Positions 25,777 to 35,264 of a stretch of DNA of 64,000 bases are shown piece after piece. A program made the position numbers and the translations under genes. Under the pieces are notes generated by a model. The model made no database searches, was not told the DNA's origin, and was given only the letters and a program-made list of their open reading frames with translations. Position 1 is the stretch's first letter. Each line of letters begins with the position of its first letter. Origin of the DNA: Actinomycetaceae bacterium (GTDB lineage Bacteria; Actinomycetota; Actinomycetes; Actinomycetales; Actinomycetaceae); assembly GCA_030530685.1 (NCBI GenBank), contig JAUMUM010000002.1, positions 62,001-126,000 on the forward strand. Direction: 5' to 3'.

Positions 25777-26651
25777 TGTCCTTTCTCAATCGCATAAACG
25801 ACGACCTGGCGTTCGCCTCGTCCATCATCGACCGCGTCGACTCCGTGACGCTCAGCCGTTTCAACGCCGAGGATCTGAGCGTCGAGACCAAGCCGGACAT
25901 GACCCCGGTGACCGACGCCGACCGCGAGGCCGAGCGAGTCATCCGCGCCATGCTCAGCCGCTCGCGTTCGCGCGACGCCGTCTACGGCGAAGAGGAGGGC
26001 GGCGTTGCCTACCGCTCGGCCCGCAGGTGGATCATCGATCCCATCGACGGCACGAAGAATTACGTGCGCGGCGTGCCCGTCTGGGCCACGCTGCTCGCCC
26101 TGGAGGAGGAGGGCGAGATCGTACTCGGCATCGTCTCCGCGCCCTCGCTCGGGCGGCGCTGGTGGGGCGCCAAGGGCCTGGGCGCGTTCACGGGACGCAG
26201 CTGGGTGGGCGCGCGCCGGCTGCGGGTGTCGACGGTCGGCACGGTGGCCGACGCCTCGCTGTCCTATTCCTCGCTGTCCGGGTGGGCCGACCGCGGGCAG
26301 TTGCGCGCCTTTATGCGCCTGACGCAGGAGGCCTGGCGCACGCGCGCCTACGGCGACTTCTGGAGCTACATGCTCGTGGCGGAGGGCGCCGTCGACATCG
26401 CGGCCGAACCCGAGCTCGAACTCTACGACATGGCCGCCCTCGTGCCGATCGTGCAGGAGGCGGGCGGCACCTTCACGTCCCTGCACGGCGAGCCCGGGCC
26501 GTGGGGAGGGTGCGCGCTGGCCACCAATGGACGCCTGCACACCGAGGTGCTGGGCATACTGGATTCGATACGCGACGAGGACCGTGCCAGCGGCGGCGCC
26601 TCGATCACGCGGGGCGACGGCGAAGGGCAGGCACCCGGCCACGAGGAATAG
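25776..26651 (+). CDS. hisN: Histidinol-phosphatase, inositol-monophosphatase type
   Basis: HisN removes phosphate from histidinol phosphate in histidine synthesis. The 291-residue protein has the lithium-sensitive phosphatase motifs: VTDADREAE (about residues 45-53), the metal-binding GEEEGG, DPIDGTKNYVRG, and EPELELYDMAALVPIVQEAGG near the C-terminus. The HisN/IMPase boundary cannot be fully drawn by eye. However, rsgA-hisN is a conserved actinobacterial neighbourhood, which supports HisN. The ATG shares a base with the rsgA stop. The last residues (GQAPGHEE) lie beside a 20-bp tandem duplication that spans the stop. Confidence 0.88.
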   Translation: MSFLNRINDDLAFASSIIDRVDSVTLSRFNAEDLSVETKPDMTPVTDADREAERVIRAMLSRSRSRDAVYGEEEGGVAYRSARRWIIDPIDGTKNYVRGVPVWATLLALEEEGEIVLGIVSAPSLGRRWWGAKGLGAFTGRSWVGARRLRVSTVGTVADASLSYSSLSGWADRGQLRAFMRLTQEAWRTRAYGDFWSYMLVAEGAVDIAAEPELELYDMAALVPIVQEAGGTFTSLHGEPGPWGGCALATNGRLHTEVLGILDSIRDEDRASGGASITRGDGEGQAPGHEE

Positions 26652-26666
26652 GGCTCGGCCACGAGG
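26636..26666. repeat. 20-bp tandem duplication spanning the hisN stop
   Basis: CGGCCACGAGG occurs at 26636-26646 and 26656-26666. The first copy encodes the last codons of hisN and the second lies just beyond the stop. A related segment (CGGCCACCCGG) follows near 26718. Confidence 0.6.
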
Positions 26667-26848
26667 GGCTCGCCGTCGGCCGGACGGCGGGCCGACGCCG
26701 GGACGTGTAGGCGCTCGGCCACCCGGGATGTCGCGGGCGCGCGGATCGAGGTCGGAGACGCCACCGAAAAGCGCGTGCGGGTCGCCAGCGGTCGCGGCGC
26801 ACGAATCGAGGACCAAAAAGTGTCGGAGGGCCCCGATACGCTTTTCCC

Positions 26849-28270
26849 ATGCTGATACTTCACACCTCGGACTGGCACCTGGGCCGCAGCCTCCACCGCG
26901 CCGATCTCACTCGCGCATTCGAGCTGTGGAGCGAGCACGTGATCGACCTCGTGAGCCGGCGCCGCATCGACGCCGTCCTCATTTCCGGCGACGTCTACGA
27001 TCGCGGCGTGCCGCCCGCGTCGGCCGTTCAGCTCTTCGACCGCACGCTGGCCAAGCTGGCCGAGCTCACCACGGTCATCGTCACAGCGGGCAATCACGAC
27101 TCTCCCCTGAGGCTCGGATTCGGCTCCGCGCTCATGAGGCCGAACATCCATATCCGCACCGATTCGCGGCTGTCGGGGATGCCCGTGGAAGTCCGGGGCG
27201 ACGGCGGCGAGCTCGGCGCCCTCGTCTACCCGATCCCGTACCTCGATCCCGACGTCGAACGCTCCCGGCTCGCCCCGGTTGCGCCGGGCGGTCAGGCGTC
27301 CGGCGGGGATCAGGCAGATCAGGCAGAAGGCGGCGAGGTCGACCTTCTTCCCCGCTCTCACGAGGCTGTTCTGAAGGCAGCACTCGATCTCGTCGGCGAG
27401 GACATTCGCCACGGCGAACACGCCGGGGCCGAGGTCGCCCGGATAGTCATGGCACACGCGTTCGTCACGGGCGGCGAGGCCTCGCCATCCGAGCGGGACA
27501 TTTCGGTCGGCGGCGTCGACAGCGTGCCCTCGTCGCTATTCCGGCTGGGAGAAGAAGGCCCCGGCCCGCTGGCATACGTGGCGCTCGGACATCTGCATTC
27601 GCCGCAGCGGGTCGGCCGCCAGGGCGATCCTGTCATGCGCTACTCGGGCTCGCCGGTGGCCTTCTCGTTTTCGGAGACGTCGGCCAAGAGCTCCGTCCTC
27701 CTGCACGTCGAAGCGGGGAAGGTCGAGGTCGAACTTATCGAGGCTCCGGTGTGGAGGAAGGTGCGAACCCTGGAGGGCACCCTGGCGCACCTCGAATCAC
27801 TCGCGGGCATCGGCGTCGCCCATGATGCGACCGGCGGCACGGTGGCGTCGGTCGCCGATGGCGACGTCGACCAGGCGGGGCCGGGCAGGGCCACGTCGAC
27901 GCCGAGCGGGGACTTGCCCGGCGAGTCCACTGTCGCGGCCGGCAAGCCCGTTGGTGCAGCCGCCGAGCCCGCGAGCGCAATCGACGACGACGCTTTCGTG
28001 CGCGTCATTCTCACCGATGCGCACCGGCCGCTCGACATGTCGGCGCGCGTTCGCCGGGCCTTCCCCAACGTCTTGGAGATCCAGCACCGAGCCACGGCCG
28101 AGGGCGTCAGTCGCCCGCAGGAAGAAATCGCGGCCATGAAACCGAAGGACGTGCTCTCACTCTTCATGGAGAGCGCCGGCAATAGGAAACTCGAGCGCGC
28201 GGAGTCCGCCCTGTTGGACGAGGTCTGGGAACGGGTCACCGCGGCGCGCACGGCGAAAGCGAGGTCGTGA
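26849..28270 (+). CDS. sbcD: SbcD exonuclease subunit (Mre11-like)
   Basis: SbcD is the nuclease of the SbcCD complex, which cuts hairpin and palindromic DNA and trims blocked ends. The 473-residue protein has the metallophosphoesterase motifs HTSDWHLGR (residues 5-13), SGDVYDRG, GNHDSPLRL and, later, HAF and ALGHLHSPQ. Two insertions are low in complexity: about 147-170 (Gly/Asp/Gln-rich) and about 325-375 (Gly/Ala/Pro-rich) between the nuclease core and the C-terminal capping region. It lacks a clear ribosome-binding site; TACGCT ends seven bases before the ATG, so the transcript may be leaderless. Its stop overlaps sbcC (TGATG). Confidence 0.93.
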   Translation: MLILHTSDWHLGRSLHRADLTRAFELWSEHVIDLVSRRRIDAVLISGDVYDRGVPPASAVQLFDRTLAKLAELTTVIVTAGNHDSPLRLGFGSALMRPNIHIRTDSRLSGMPVEVRGDGGELGALVYPIPYLDPDVERSRLAPVAPGGQASGGDQADQAEGGEVDLLPRSHEAVLKAALDLVGEDIRHGEHAGAEVARIVMAHAFVTGGEASPSERDISVGGVDSVPSSLFRLGEEGPGPLAYVALGHLHSPQRVGRQGDPVMRYSGSPVAFSFSETSAKSSVLLHVEAGKVEVELIEAPVWRKVRTLEGTLAHLESLAGIGVAHDATGGTVASVADGDVDQAGPGRATSTPSGDLPGESTVAAGKPVGAAAEPASAIDDDAFVRVILTDAHRPLDMSARVRRAFPNVLEIQHRATAEGVSRPQEEIAAMKPKDVLSLFMESAGNRKLERAESALLDEVWERVTAARTAKARS

Positions 28271-31200
28271 TGAGGCTCAGGCGCCTGGAACTATCGGGGA
28301 TCGGGCCGTTCAAGGCCACACATGCGATCGACTTCGACCGCCTGACCGCCGGCGGCCTCTTCCTCCTCGAAGGCCCCACGGGTTCGGGCAAGTCGACGAT
28401 CATTGACGCCATCACGTGGGGACTGTACGGCTCGGTCGCCGGAGGCAGCGACTCCACGGACGAGCGGATGCGCTCGACGCACGCCGAGCCGAACGCCCAG
28501 TCGTATGTCGACCTCGTCTTCAGCGTCGAGGCCGGCACATTCCGAATCCGCCGCACCCCGCAGTGGACGAAGCCCGGCAACAAGAATCCCACGAATGCCA
28601 CGGCAAAGCTGTGGCGCCTGTCCGAGGCGGCGCTGGAGGAAGGGCAGATCGATCACGGCGAGGTCGTGAGCACGAAGGCACGCGAAGTCGGCAGCGAAGT
28701 CGCCGGGCTCATCGGATTGAATCGCGATCAGTTCGTCCAGACCATCGTGCTGCCACAGGGGAAGTTCGCCGAGTTCCTTCGCCTTCGCAGTGATGAGCGG
28801 ACCAAGCTGCTGGAGCAGATCTTCGACACGAGCATCTACCGGTTGGTCACGGATGAGCTCAAGGAAAGGGCCAAGCAGGCCGGCTCCTCGGTAGATGAGG
28901 CCCGCCAGGCCTGGCTCACGTCCGTCTCCACGTGCGTGGCCGCGCTGGAGGCGGAACACGGGGCTGCCGGCGAATCTGACGAAGGCCCGGCGACCGGCGA
29001 GGCTCCCGCAGGCGATGCGACCCCAGCAGACGGCAGGGCTCACGCGGCCGGAGGAGGCCCGGCAAGCGGCGCGGCAGGCGAGGCTGCGCCCTCGGTGCGT
29101 CAGGACGCGACCGTTGGGTCGCAGTCCGATGACACTCCGGTCGAGGAGCTCGCCACTCAGGCCACCGAGCCGCAGGACGCGCCCGACGTTGCCGCCGTCC
29201 TGGCCGCGCGGGTCGATGCGGCCGAGCGCGAGGCCGCCGAGGCCGGGAAGATCAGCCGCAGGCTTGCCGAGCAGGCCACGCGCACCGCCGAGGAGCTTCG
29301 CGAGGCGGAAGAGCTCGCCAGGCGGCTGGCCACGCGCGAACAACTGCTCGGAAGGCAGCGCGAACTCGACGCGCGCAAAGAAGCCATTGGTGGCTTGCGG
29401 CAGTCCCTGGACCTGCACGACGAGGCCGGGCGCGTCGCAGCCTACGTCGAGGCCAGCGAGCGCGCGCAGACCCGGCTCGGCACGGCCCGCGCCGGCGTCG
29501 AGGCTTTCGGCCTGCAGCCCGCCCAGGTCGGCGAAGAGCTCGTCGCATCGACCCAGTCGCAGATCGATGAGCTGACTCAGAGCCTGGGCGCGCTCGCGGA
29601 GGTGGCACGCCTGGAAGAGGATCTGAGCCGGGCACGGGCCAAGCAGGCCGAGCGCGAGGCCAGATTGACCGAGCTCCTGGCCTCGATCAAGGCTGCCGAA
29701 CAGCGGGAGGCCGCCCTCCCCGAGCGCCTGCAGGACGTTAACGACCGCATCGCGGCGAGCCAAAGCATCGCGCTCGGCCTGGACCGACACAAGGCCGACG
29801 TCGAACGACTCACTCGGCTGCGTGCCAAACTCGGCGAGCTGCGTCAAGCCAGGACCGAGCGCGATGCGGCGCTGGCCGAAGCCCGGGACGCCGCCTCGGC
29901 ATTTTCGCGCGCGAAGGGCGAAAGCGACACCGTCACCCGCGCCTGGCTGGAGTCCGTGTCGGCCATCCTGGCCGTCGAACTGGCCGACGACTCGCCGTGC
30001 CCCGTGTGCGGTTCGCGGGATCATCCCTCGCCGGCACCGGAAAGCTCGGTGCGAGCAACCAGGGCGGAGGTCGACGAGGCCGAGGAGGTCACCTCCCGCG
30101 CCAGGCAAGCCCTGGACGCCGCACAACGGAAAGTCGACGTCACCGCCTCCCGCGTCCTGTCAATCGAGGAGGAAGTGGGTGAGACCTCGCCGGATGAGGT
30201 CGACGAGGCCCTGGCCACCGCGCGGCGAGCCGTCGAGGAAAGTCGGCGCGCCGGCACCGAGCTCGAAGGGCTGCGCGGCGACATGGAGCGCCTGCACGAG
30301 GAAAGCGAGGCGGCTCGCAAGAGACGACAGGACGACGCCGAGGCCCAGGCCAGCCTGCGGTCCGCCATCGAATCGGCCGGCGCCTCAATAGCGGAGGACG
30401 CCGCGCGCGTGGAGTCCGAACTGCGAGGATACGCCAGCGTGGCGCAGCGCAGGCGGGCCACCGAGGCCGCCATCTCCGGGCAGCGGGAACGGCTCGCCGC
30501 CTTCCGCGCACTCATCGCCGCGCTGGAGGCTTGCTCCGAACGCGCCGCCGAGCTTGAGCAGGCGCTGCTGGCAACACCATTCGCCACGGCCGACGAAGTG
30601 CGAGCGGCCAGGCAAACTCCCGAAGCCGCCGCGCGCGCCCGGGCGGACGTCGACGCCCACGACCGGGCCGTCGAGGAGGTGGCCCACGCGCTTTGCAGCC
30701 CCGAGATCGCCGCACTCACGGGTGACGAGGTGCCCCGGGTCGACGAGCATGTGCGGCGAGCCGAGGCTGCGCACACACGGGCCGAGGCAGCGCAGAAACG
30801 GGCGACACTGGCCGAAGACCGGGCCCGCCGCTCTGCCGGACAGTTGGAGACCGTCGTCGCCCGCGCACGCTCGTGGAGCGCGGCCAAGCAAGCCGCCGGC
30901 CCCGTCGTCCGCCTGGCCAGCCTCGCCACCGCTGGCGCCGCGTCGATCACCCGCGTGCCCCTGGCGACCTTCGTGCTACAGCAGCGCTTCGAACAGATCG
31001 TCACGAGCGCCAACGAAAGGCTGGCGGAGATCTCGCTGGGGCGCTACCAGCTCGCCCGGCGGGAGGACCAGGAAAAGGGCTCTCGCGAGATGAAAACCGG
31101 CCTCGGCCTCGTTGTCATCGATCGCGACGGCGAAGCCTCGGGCAGCACCGAACGCTCCACGAGGAGCCTCTCGGGCGGCGAGACCTTCTACGTCTCGCTG

Positions 31201-31461
31201 GCACTGGCCCTGGCGCTGGCAGACGTCGTGAGGGCGGAAAACGGCGGAATACAGCTCGAAACGTTACTCATCGACGAAGGCTTCGGTTCCCTGGACGAAG
31301 ACACTCTCGGCCTCGTCATGAACACGCTCAAGGGCCTGACGCGCGAGACGCGCAGCGTCGGCCTCGTCAGCCACGTGTCAGAGATGAAGAAGATGATCGC
31401 CGAGCAAGTCACCGTCCGGCCGCTGGCCGATGGCTCGTCGCGTCTGGACGTCCGATGCTAA
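28270..31461 (+). CDS. sbcC: SbcC ATPase subunit (Rad50-like)
   Basis: SbcC is the SMC-like ATPase partner of SbcD in double-strand-end processing. The 1063-residue protein has Walker A GPTGSGKST near residue 37. Two long Ala/Glu/Arg-rich coiled coils flank a zinc hook CPVCG (about residues 577-581). The C-terminal lobe has the ABC signature RSLSGGETFYVSLALALALA and Walker B LLIDEGFGSLDEDTL. An unusual Ala/Gly/Pro-rich stretch (about 235-300) interrupts the first coil. Coupled to sbcD by a one-base overlap. Convergent with the DUF6912 gene. Confidence 0.94.
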   Translation: MRLRRLELSGIGPFKATHAIDFDRLTAGGLFLLEGPTGSGKSTIIDAITWGLYGSVAGGSDSTDERMRSTHAEPNAQSYVDLVFSVEAGTFRIRRTPQWTKPGNKNPTNATAKLWRLSEAALEEGQIDHGEVVSTKAREVGSEVAGLIGLNRDQFVQTIVLPQGKFAEFLRLRSDERTKLLEQIFDTSIYRLVTDELKERAKQAGSSVDEARQAWLTSVSTCVAALEAEHGAAGESDEGPATGEAPAGDATPADGRAHAAGGGPASGAAGEAAPSVRQDATVGSQSDDTPVEELATQATEPQDAPDVAAVLAARVDAAEREAAEAGKISRRLAEQATRTAEELREAEELARRLATREQLLGRQRELDARKEAIGGLRQSLDLHDEAGRVAAYVEASERAQTRLGTARAGVEAFGLQPAQVGEELVASTQSQIDELTQSLGALAEVARLEEDLSRARAKQAEREARLTELLASIKAAEQREAALPERLQDVNDRIAASQSIALGLDRHKADVERLTRLRAKLGELRQARTERDAALAEARDAASAFSRAKGESDTVTRAWLESVSAILAVELADDSPCPVCGSRDHPSPAPESSVRATRAEVDEAEEVTSRARQALDAAQRKVDVTASRVLSIEEEVGETSPDEVDEALATARRAVEESRRAGTELEGLRGDMERLHEESEAARKRRQDDAEAQASLRSAIESAGASIAEDAARVESELRGYASVAQRRRATEAAISGQRERLAAFRALIAALEACSERAAELEQALLATPFATADEVRAARQTPEAAARARADVDAHDRAVEEVAHALCSPEIAALTGDEVPRVDEHVRRAEAAHTRAEAAQKRATLAEDRARRSAGQLETVVARARSWSAAKQAAGPVVRLASLATAGAASITRVPLATFVLQQRFEQIVTSANERLAEISLGRYQLARREDQEKGSREMKTGLGLVVIDRDGEASGSTERSTRSLSGGETFYVSLALALALADVVRAENGGIQLETLLIDEGFGSLDEDTLGLVMNTLKGLTRETRSVGLVSHVSEMKKMIAEQVTVRPLADGSSRLDVRC

Positions 31462-31671
31462 CCGTGCCCCCGTTCGGAGCCGTTTCGCCCGGGGACATTT
31501 TCCGGCGGGGCACTTGCGGCGGGGCTTTCGGGCCGAGGGCCAGGGCCTCTCCGGCCGAACCGTACCCGCGCCCGCCTGGCACGGCGGGCCTGCTGCCCGT
31601 GGCACGGCGCCGATCCCTCGCCCCCACCGGAAGCGTCGATGGCCGCGGCGACGACGGCGACCCGGCATCGG

Positions 31672-32154
31672 TCAGCTGAAGTAGGCGACGAGTTGTTCAC
31701 GCTCCTTGGCGTCGAACCACATGAGGTCCTCCTCGGCCACGCGCTTGAAGGCCTCGTCGTCGCCCTCGATCGCCGCGACGAGATCATCGAGCGCCTCATC
31801 GTCGTCCACATGTATGGAGTCGACCGCGTCCCAGTCGAGCGGAGAGACGAGGCGCCTGGCCGTCGGCAGAAGGTTTTCGCCCTCGGCCCGCTCGACGTCG
31901 TCCGCTCTAACGGAGGCCGCAACCACCACGCGCAGCGGACGAATCGTCTCGCCGCCGACGGCCAATGCCGCAAGTACACGCAGTGAGTCATCGGCCGCGG
32001 CGCACATGGCCACGGACTCCAGGACCTCCTCCTCTTCACCGGGCATGGCCTCGCGGAGTTCCGGGGTGACGGCATGGACCGTCCGCGTCCGCAGACGATC
32101 GCGCCCGATATCCGCGCTTGTTGCCGGAATGTAGATCCTCACGGATTCAATCAT
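31672..32154 (-). CDS. DUF6912-family conserved actinobacterial protein
   Basis: The 160-residue acidic protein begins MIESVRIYIPATSADIGR and ends WFDAKEREQLVAYFS, features that recur in the actinobacterial family annotated DUF6912. Between lie an AVTPELREAMPGEEEEVLES segment, a hydrophobic stretch (LRPVVVAASV-like) and repeated acidic segments (VDDDEALDDLVAAIEGDDEAF). No signal peptide or membrane helix is visible. Function is unknown. In related genomes the family tends to lie near an Ssd/CpaE-like gene, as here. The ATG at 32154 has no strong ribosome-binding site; a GTG six codons in is possible. Confidence 0.7.
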   Translation of the reverse strand: MIESVRIYIPATSADIGRDRLRTRTVHAVTPELREAMPGEEEEVLESVAMCAAADDSLRVLAALAVGGETIRPLRVVVAASVRADDVERAEGENLLPTARRLVSPLDWDAVDSIHVDDDEALDDLVAAIEGDDEAFKRVAEEDLMWFDAKEREQLVAYFS

Positions 32155-32290
32155 AGTGCCCACTATGTCATTTCCCCTCCGACGGAGACGGGAGGTATGA
32201 CACAGCCTGCGGAAGGAGGGGCGGGCGGCATCCGGCACCCGATGCGGGCGCCAGCTTGCACCACGCCTCCTCGTCCTGCGCTACACCCTT

Positions 32291-32323
32291 CCGGGCCTGC
32301 GTCGGCGCCCCGGGCCTGCGTCG
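32291..32323. repeat. 19-bp tandem duplication in the DUF6912/ssd spacer
   Basis: CCGGGCCTGCGTCG is perfect at 32291-32304 and 32310-32323. It lies just beyond the end of the ssd-like gene. Confidence 0.7.
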
Positions 32324-32360
32324 AGTCACGGGCTCGCGCCGAGCCCTCATGGTCCCGCGC

Positions 32361-34580
32361 CTAGCGGCGACGGCCTCGCCGCAGCCGGCCCCTCCGCTTG
32401 GCTACTCCGGCTGCCGCGATCCCCAGGCCCCTGGCCACAGCCAGAACATCCCGGACCGCGGGCGACGACGGCGAGGCCTCCCGCAAAGGCACGCCCTCTC
32501 GCTCGGCCTTGGCGTACCCACTCGGATCCTCGCGAAGCCACAGCGGAGCGCCGACGTCCTTCGCGGCGAGGATCCCCGAAATCTCGCGCACGTCCGAACT
32601 CTTCGCGGTCCCGCCACGCACGATGACGGGCACGGGCCGCACTCCGATGCTCAATGCCGCCTCGTCGAGGCTACCCAACAACCTCCTCACGCCGACGGGG
32701 CTGGCCCGCCCCACGCACAGAACGATGTCGGCATTGACAAGCAGCGAGCGGGTGACAGCGTCGCGCTCGAGCACGTCGCCCTGGCTTTCACACTCGGGTG
32801 CGCAATCGACGACGGCAACGTCCCAGCCGAGCCGGATGCGCCGCCACATTTCTTCCATCGCGGCACTGGGAACCTCGCGCCATCTGAGCCCCGAATTGAG
32901 CCCAGCCAGAAAGTCGACGCCACCCATCGTCACCGCGCACTCGCGCAGGACATCGGCTGAGTCTCCGCGGCTGAGCCTTCGCGCCACGGCAATCAGCGCC
33001 GAGGTTTCCCTTTCCGCCCCCAGGAGCTGCGCCAGGCACGGGCGCCTCGTGTCCGCGTCGACGAGCAGCACCGATTGTCCCTGCGCGATAGCAAAGGCCA
33101 TGTCACGGGCCAGCGTCGACCTGCCTGGCGCGCCCCCAGTCCCCCAGACCGCAACGATCCTTCCCCCGGGGGCCTGTCCGCCCGCCGCACCCCATACGTC
33201 AGCAGCACTCGGCCCCGCGGCGCCGAGTCCGCCCGCTACGCCCGCCCCGTCGGCAGCACCCGGCCCATCCGCGACGCTCCACTTATCCGTTGTGCCCTGC
33301 CCATCCGCTGCACTCCCAGCCAAACTCTTCGCGTTCCCATTGGGCCCGACGACGCCGGTCCCGCCGGCTCTCGCGGCAGAGGCTGCGCGGCCTCCTCCCG
33401 CATCGGGCATCGGCAACGCCTGACCAGAATCCCACGCCTGGCCGACGTCTGCCCGGCCAAGATCCCCCGATCGTCCACCGCCTTCCCGGCCGTCGCCTCG
33501 CGCCTGTCCTAATCCCGCAGCCTCACCGGTGGCATCTCGAGGATCACCGTTTCTCGTCGAGCCGGTGCCATTACTTCGGGCCGCCCCAACACCCCGATTT
33601 CGCGTCGGCCCGACGCCGGAACCTCGCACCGATCCACTGCCCTGATTTCGCGCCGTCCCCAAACCTCCTCCACGGCCGGGCTCCGGCGTCCAACCCGCGG
33701 CTGGCACACGGCCGACGCCATCCGCGCGCTCTTCGCCTGCCGCCTGCTCGGACGCTCCGTGCGGTAGTGGACCGACGCCGGCAGGCTCCCGCGGGGTCCT
33801 CCCCGGCCTTGATGTCCGCCCACCTCCGCCCGAGTTCGTGGGCGCTAGGCCGGGGTCGTGTCGGCTCCGCCCCGCCTGCCCCGGCGACCGCACGATGCCC
33901 TCCCGCGTCCTGAGTATGTCCGACTGCTCCCGGCCCGGCTCCCATACGAGACCGTCGGGCAACCAATCCGCGCCCTTAGGCCAGACAATCTGCCCGGCAG
34001 GCTTTGGCTGGCCCGCCAGGTCCTGCGACGGGCCTTCGTTCTGATTGCCGGGCCGGCCACCTCGCGTGCCTGGCCGGTCGGCGACTGCGAATCTTCCGTC
34101 CGAACTGCCAGGCTGGCCGCTTCGCGCACCGCCCGCCTCGCCACCTCTGGCACCAGCGGCTCGTCCACCTCGCGAATCGCTCGCCTCGCCACCTTTTGGA
34201 TCACCGGGCGCACCGGCAAGCCCGGGCCGCCCACCCGCTCCGCCGTACGCTCGCCCTTTCACCAGCTCGACGACGCATGCGGTCACCTCGGACGGGTACG
34301 GCGAGGCCACCGCGTCGCAGCCACGCAGTCGCGGGTCGGTCTCGCCGCCATCTCGCGGTGCGATGCCCACGATCGCCACGCCGCACCTGTGCAACCGGTC
34401 CGCCATGACAAGATCCCATTCCCGGACGACACACACGGAGCCGATCCCCGCCTCGGCCGCGGCCAACAGTTCGGCCGCGTCGGCGCAGCGCCTTTCCACG
34501 GCAACTGCGCCACCCACCTCGGTCAGTGCGCGCACGATCTCGACCTCCAGCTCGCCGCCGACGCACAACAATACGCTCAC
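32361..34580 (-). CDS. Ssd/CpaE-like ATPase with long low-complexity linker
   Basis: The 739-residue protein has three parts. Residues 1-110 form a receiver-like pseudo-domain (MSVLLCVGGELEVEIVRAL). Residues about 112-455 are a Gly/Ala/Arg/Asn-rich linker with repeated GTRN-like segments. The C-terminus is a MinD/ParA-type ATPase domain (about 460-730; VWGTGGAPGRSTLARDMA, VLLVDADTRRP, AVVDCAPE). The P-loop has arginine (GRST) in place of the usual invariant lysine, seen in other actinobacterial CpaE-like proteins. Relatives are called septum-site-determining protein Ssd or CpaE and often sit beside Tad pilus genes; none occur here. The GTG at 34580 overlaps the SAF gene stop (GTGA). The call is good; cellular role uncertain. 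Confidence 0.8.
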   Translation of the reverse strand: MSVLLCVGGELEVEIVRALTEVGGAVAVERRCADAAELLAAAEAGIGSVCVVREWDLVMADRLHRCGVAIVGIAPRDGGETDPRLRGCDAVASPYPSEVTACVVELVKGRAYGGAGGRPGLAGAPGDPKGGEASDSRGGRAAGARGGEAGGARSGQPGSSDGRFAVADRPGTRGGRPGNQNEGPSQDLAGQPKPAGQIVWPKGADWLPDGLVWEPGREQSDILRTREGIVRSPGQAGRSRHDPGLAPTNSGGGGRTSRPGRTPREPAGVGPLPHGASEQAAGEERADGVGRVPAAGWTPEPGRGGGLGTARNQGSGSVRGSGVGPTRNRGVGAARSNGTGSTRNGDPRDATGEAAGLGQARGDGREGGGRSGDLGRADVGQAWDSGQALPMPDAGGGRAASAARAGGTGVVGPNGNAKSLAGSAADGQGTTDKWSVADGPGAADGAGVAGGLGAAGPSAADVWGAAGGQAPGGRIVAVWGTGGAPGRSTLARDMAFAIAQGQSVLLVDADTRRPCLAQLLGAERETSALIAVARRLSRGDSADVLRECAVTMGGVDFLAGLNSGLRWREVPSAAMEEMWRRIRLGWDVAVVDCAPECESQGDVLERDAVTRSLLVNADIVLCVGRASPVGVRRLLGSLDEAALSIGVRPVPVIVRGGTAKSSDVREISGILAAKDVGAPLWLREDPSGYAKAEREGVPLREASPSSPAVRDVLAVARGLGIAAAGVAKRRGRLRRGRRR

Positions 34581-35167
34581 GACGGCGACCCCACGAGCAC
34601 GTAGCCATCCTGGGAACCCATGACGGCAAGGACCTCGTCGGCGGCCTCGCGCGGCACGTCGATTTCGACCTGCACCTCGCCCCCGAGCGCCGACTCATCG
34701 CGCCCAACAGAAACCACCAGCGCCTCTGGCGTCAGCAGCGTTGCCTGCGCCTGGCCTTCCGTTCCCGCGTCCTGCCGGCTCACCCGCCACAATTCGGCCC
34801 GCTCGCCGGGCGCGGCCGTTCCGGGCGGCGGAGCCATCAACGGCACGACCACGCGCCTGGTTTCCGACTCCTCGCGCTCCAGCGAGCTGCGCGGAACGAA
34901 CTCACCGGCGCGGACGGTCACGCCCACGGTCGCTTGCCCGTCCCTTGGCCCGACGTACTCACCGGCGATCTTGGCCTCGACCTCCACCACTTTGAGGTTC
35001 GATTCACTCAGTGGCGTGCCCGGCAGGACCGCCTCCTTCGCCTGATACACCTTCGTCGTCGGCGGACCACTGAGCACCACGGCTCCTGCGAGGCCCGAAA
35101 GCGCCACGAGCGCGATGCCCGCGGCCAGGCGTGGATCGCGCCACCGCGTACGTTTTTTGTGTCCCAT
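34577..35167 (-). CDS. SAF-domain (CpaB/RcpC-like) membrane protein
   Basis: The 196-residue protein has a basic N-terminus (GHKKRTRWRDPRL), one membrane helix (about 15-34, AAGIALVALSGLAGAVVLSG) and an external SAF domain (KVYQAKEAVLPGTPLSESNL, then TVRAGEFVPRSSLE). A C-terminal part (about 110-196) resembles CpaB extensions. In Tad systems CpaB-like proteins contact the secretin or the pilus platform. Here only the Ssd-like partner is present, translated from the same mRNA through a GTGA overlap. The ATG at 35167 lacks a clear ribosome-binding site, and a promoter with TTGCCT and TATTTG lies close upstream. Confidence 0.8.
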   Translation of the reverse strand: MGHKKRTRWRDPRLAAGIALVALSGLAGAVVLSGPPTTKVYQAKEAVLPGTPLSESNLKVVEVEAKIAGEYVGPRDGQATVGVTVRAGEFVPRSSLEREESETRRVVVPLMAPPPGTAAPGERAELWRVSRQDAGTEGQAQATLLTPEALVVSVGRDESALGGEVQVEIDVPREAADEVLAVMGSQDGYVLVGSPS

Positions 35168-35180
35168 GGCATCATGCTCG

Positions 35181-35226
35181 CAAATATGGTGAAATTCGCG
35201 ACGAGGCAATCCACACTCCTGTGGAT
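35181..35226 (-). promoter_or_regulatory. Promoter of the SAF-ssd operon overlapping an operator-like palindrome
   Basis: On the minus strand TTGCCT (35204-35209) and TATTTG (35181-35186) are spaced by 17 bp. The inverted repeat ATCCAC-N6-GTGGAT (35209-35226) touches the -35 box. It contains TGTGGATAA (35220-35228), which also matches a DnaA-box consensus. The divergent HTH gene starts 39 bp further on, so its product is a candidate ligand. Confidence 0.5.
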
Positions 35227-35264
35227 AACTTCAAAAGACCGAATCGCCGTGGGAAGATTACGAC

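Noticed and set aside
28291-30126. 611-codon minus-strand frame opposite sbcC
   Set aside because: Antisense of a coiled-coil gene. No conserved motif.
35220-35228. Replication-origin signal from a DnaA-box match (TGTGGATAA)
   Set aside because: It is a single site, not a cluster, and no dnaA, dnaN or gyrase genes are near. The match is better explained by the palindrome beside the SAF promoter.
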